A model generated the notes under the pieces. The model did no database searches. It was given only the letters and a program-made list of their open reading frames with translations, and was not told the origin of the DNA. Source: Phycisphaerales bacterium UBA2402 (lineage in GTDB: Bacteria > Planctomycetota > Phycisphaerae > Phycisphaerales > UBA1924). From it: a DNA stretch of 33,622 bases. The stretch is taken from assembly GCA_002343715.1 (NCBI GenBank), contig DDSA01000049.1, positions 805 through 34,426 on the forward strand, given 5' to 3'. A program made the translations under genes and the position numbers. Shown here in pieces: positions 32,442-33,622 of the stretch (position 1 is the stretch's first letter; the number at the start of each line of letters is the position of its first letter).

Positions 32442-33562
32442 GCCGTTTGTTCGTATCAGCCCGCGCCTTCAACGCCGCCGGCCGCCGGGGGGCGGCCCGG
32501 GGGCGGGGCTTCTCGCTGATCGAGGTTCTCATCTCCATCTTCGTTCTTGCGCTGGGTCTGCTGGGCGTCGCGGCGGTTTTCCCCGCCGTCATCCGCCAGC
32601 AGCGGGCAGCCACCGACAACATCCAGGGCATTTCCATCCAGCGTTCGGTCGAGCAGGTCCTGCTCTCGCACCAGCAACTCGCCCAGAGCAACATCCGCGA
32701 CCTGTCCGGGCAGATCACCAACCGCCGCGGCTGGGGCTCGCTCGCCGCCGATGCACAGTTCTCACGCAACGGTGATTGGTCCGCGTCGAACCTGCTCACG
32801 GGGAGCATCCCCGATGCCGCCGGGGTCTCGATCAACATCGCCACCGGGGACATGTTCATCGGACGCCCCGATGGCGGCGATGATGTCTCCGAGCCATCAT
32901 TCATCTCGATCCCGTTGGCCGAACGTCTCATCCCCCGCCCGTACTCGACGGGCGGCGTTGAGCCCCGCTTCGTCTGGGACATGGTCGCCCGCCGCGTCCC
33001 CGCCGGCAGCGCCTCGAACTTCGGCAACGCCGCGCAGCGCGAACGCGGACTCGACGACGACACCATCCAACTCGCGGTCTTTATTCGCCGCATCGAGTCG
33101 GGCATCCGCCCCCCCGCGGGGCTGCGTCTCTCCGATGCGCTCACGGGCCGCAACCTGAACAACCCCACCGACCGGCGATTGCCCGTCACGGTGGATGAAC
33201 GAGGGCGGCCCCGCAGCGATGGACGGATCGACGCCAACGGGGGGTATTCCTCCATCGAGAGCCGCCGGTACGACGTGGTGCGGGACGTGAACAACGTTCC
33301 CGATCCATCCCTCATCATCGACGACGCCACGGGCGAGATGCCCGCCTACTTCCGCCAGATCAACCAGCGGTTCGTCGACGATCTGGGCGTGGTGCACCGC
33401 GTCACTGAACTCGTCCGCGATCCCGCCGGCGCGGTTGTCGCGCTGCGCATCGATCCGCCGCTCCCCGCGGACCTCGCGTCGAACGTGTGGCCGCGTGATC
33501 GTTTCATGCTCTTCACTCCCCAGGTCCCCGCCGCCGCCTCCGTCATCAACGTGAAACGCTGA
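32438..33562 (+). CDS. Large prepilin-like protein, GspI/PilV-like
   Basis: 374 residues from ATG 32438, which overlaps the previous stop (ATGA) and has AGGAG eight bases upstream. Prepilin cleavage at G24|F25, then FSLIEVLISIFVLALGLLGV with E5; this 'SLIEVLIS..VLALGLLG' form is typical of GspI/PilV. The mature head of about 315 residues is unlike typical PilV in size and shows no recognisable domain. Position third after GspG-like and GspH-like genes supports the GspI assignment. In-frame sequence before 32438 lies inside the previous gene and is not used. Confidence 0.82.
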   Translation: MSRLFVSARAFNAAGRRGAARGRGFSLIEVLISIFVLALGLLGVAAVFPAVIRQQRAATDNIQGISIQRSVEQVLLSHQQLAQSNIRDLSGQITNRRGWGSLAADAQFSRNGDWSASNLLTGSIPDAAGVSINIATGDMFIGRPDGGDDVSEPSFISIPLAERLIPRPYSTGGVEPRFVWDMVARRVPAGSASNFGNAAQRERGLDDDTIQLAVFIRRIESGIRPPAGLRLSDALTGRNLNNPTDRRLPVTVDERGRPRSDGRIDANGGYSSIESRRYDVVRDVNNVPDPSLIIDDATGEMPAYFRQINQRFVDDLGVVHRVTELVRDPAGAVVALRIDPPLPADLASNVWPRDRFMLFTPQVPAAASVINVKR

Positions 33563-33587
33563 CCCCAACCCCGATGGGCCGCACGAG

Positions 33588-33622
33588 ATGAACCCCGCCT
33601 CACCAACACCCCGCCATCAGAT
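33588..33622 (+). CDS. Start of a further gene cut by the window edge
   Basis: ATG at 33588, 25 bases after the preceding stop, opens a frame (MNPASPTPRHQ) that runs off the end. From the gene order a GspJ/PilW-like prepilin would be expected, and basic Pro/Thr-rich residues fit a prepilin leader, but too little is visible to identify it. Confidence 0.35.
   Translation, partial: MNPASPTPRHQ

Overview
The window looks like high-GC chromosomal DNA from a planctomycete, most likely of the class Phycisphaerae. The main clues are a 940-residue secreted protein ending in the duplicated 'DFNQDGGIDGADVEAF' dockerin-like anchor, a secreted protein with an N-terminal YQG...LTPRQ...APYA module followed by Gly-X-Y repeats, and a GspE/PilB-PilT-GspE/PilB-PilC cluster with large prepilin-like proteins. 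The placement is inferred from protein style; no rRNA or marker gene is present to confirm it.

Layout. (1) 1-1044: the 3' end of a periplasmic nitrate reductase (Nap-type) operon: a NapB-like multihaem cytochrome overlapping a NapF/NapG-like four-cluster ferredoxin. (2) 1099-2136, minus: a secreted protein with a short collagen-like stretch. (3) 2387-3565: a DUF3592 membrane protein, convergent with and overlapping a minus-strand operon (5319 to 3480) of a TauE/SafE (TSUP) transporter, DUF1634 and a GmhB-like HAD phosphatase. (4) 5352-9899, minus: PolX with a small unknown protein upstream, a small lipoprotein, the tRNA methyltransferase TrmL, and a secreted tandem thioredoxin-fold protein that lacks the catalytic cysteines. 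(5) A SpoU-type RNA methyltransferase (minus, 10053-10880) is divergent from the translationally coupled uppP-serA pair (10950-13183). (6) A single-domain EamA protein and an alpha-ketoglutaric-semialdehyde-type aldehyde dehydrogenase, both minus. (7) The large modular secreted protein (minus, 15375-18197) with a strong terminator, then a 560-base intergenic region with a long structured element ahead of an RhlE-type DEAD-box helicase. (8) Minus: a WaaE-like glycosyltransferase, tRNA-Ile(CAT), a CNNM/CBS/CorC protein and a stand-alone CoaB. (9) 23725 to the end, plus: a type IV pilus / type II secretion-like cluster, with two full-length GspE/PilB ATPases flanking PilT, then PilC, then at least three large prepilin-like proteins in the order GspG-like, GspH/FimT-like, GspI/PilV-like, and probably a fourth gene cut by the window edge.

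The most coherent machine is the pilus/secretion cluster. A convincing sigma70-type promoter (TTGATA, 17 bases, GATAAT) lies just upstream of its first gene. Genes within units are often coupled by 4-base GTGA or ATGA overlaps (six cases between called genes). Most of the rest is housekeeping metabolism or RNA modification. I did not find a CRISPR array, an insertion sequence, a prophage or a recognisable defence island. The less ordinary material is in intergenic RNA/DNA structures (10013-10063, 18656-18715, 22842-22876, 2193-2208), in the degenerate active sites of two enzyme-like proteins, and in the duplicated ATPases and oversized pseudopilins of the last region.
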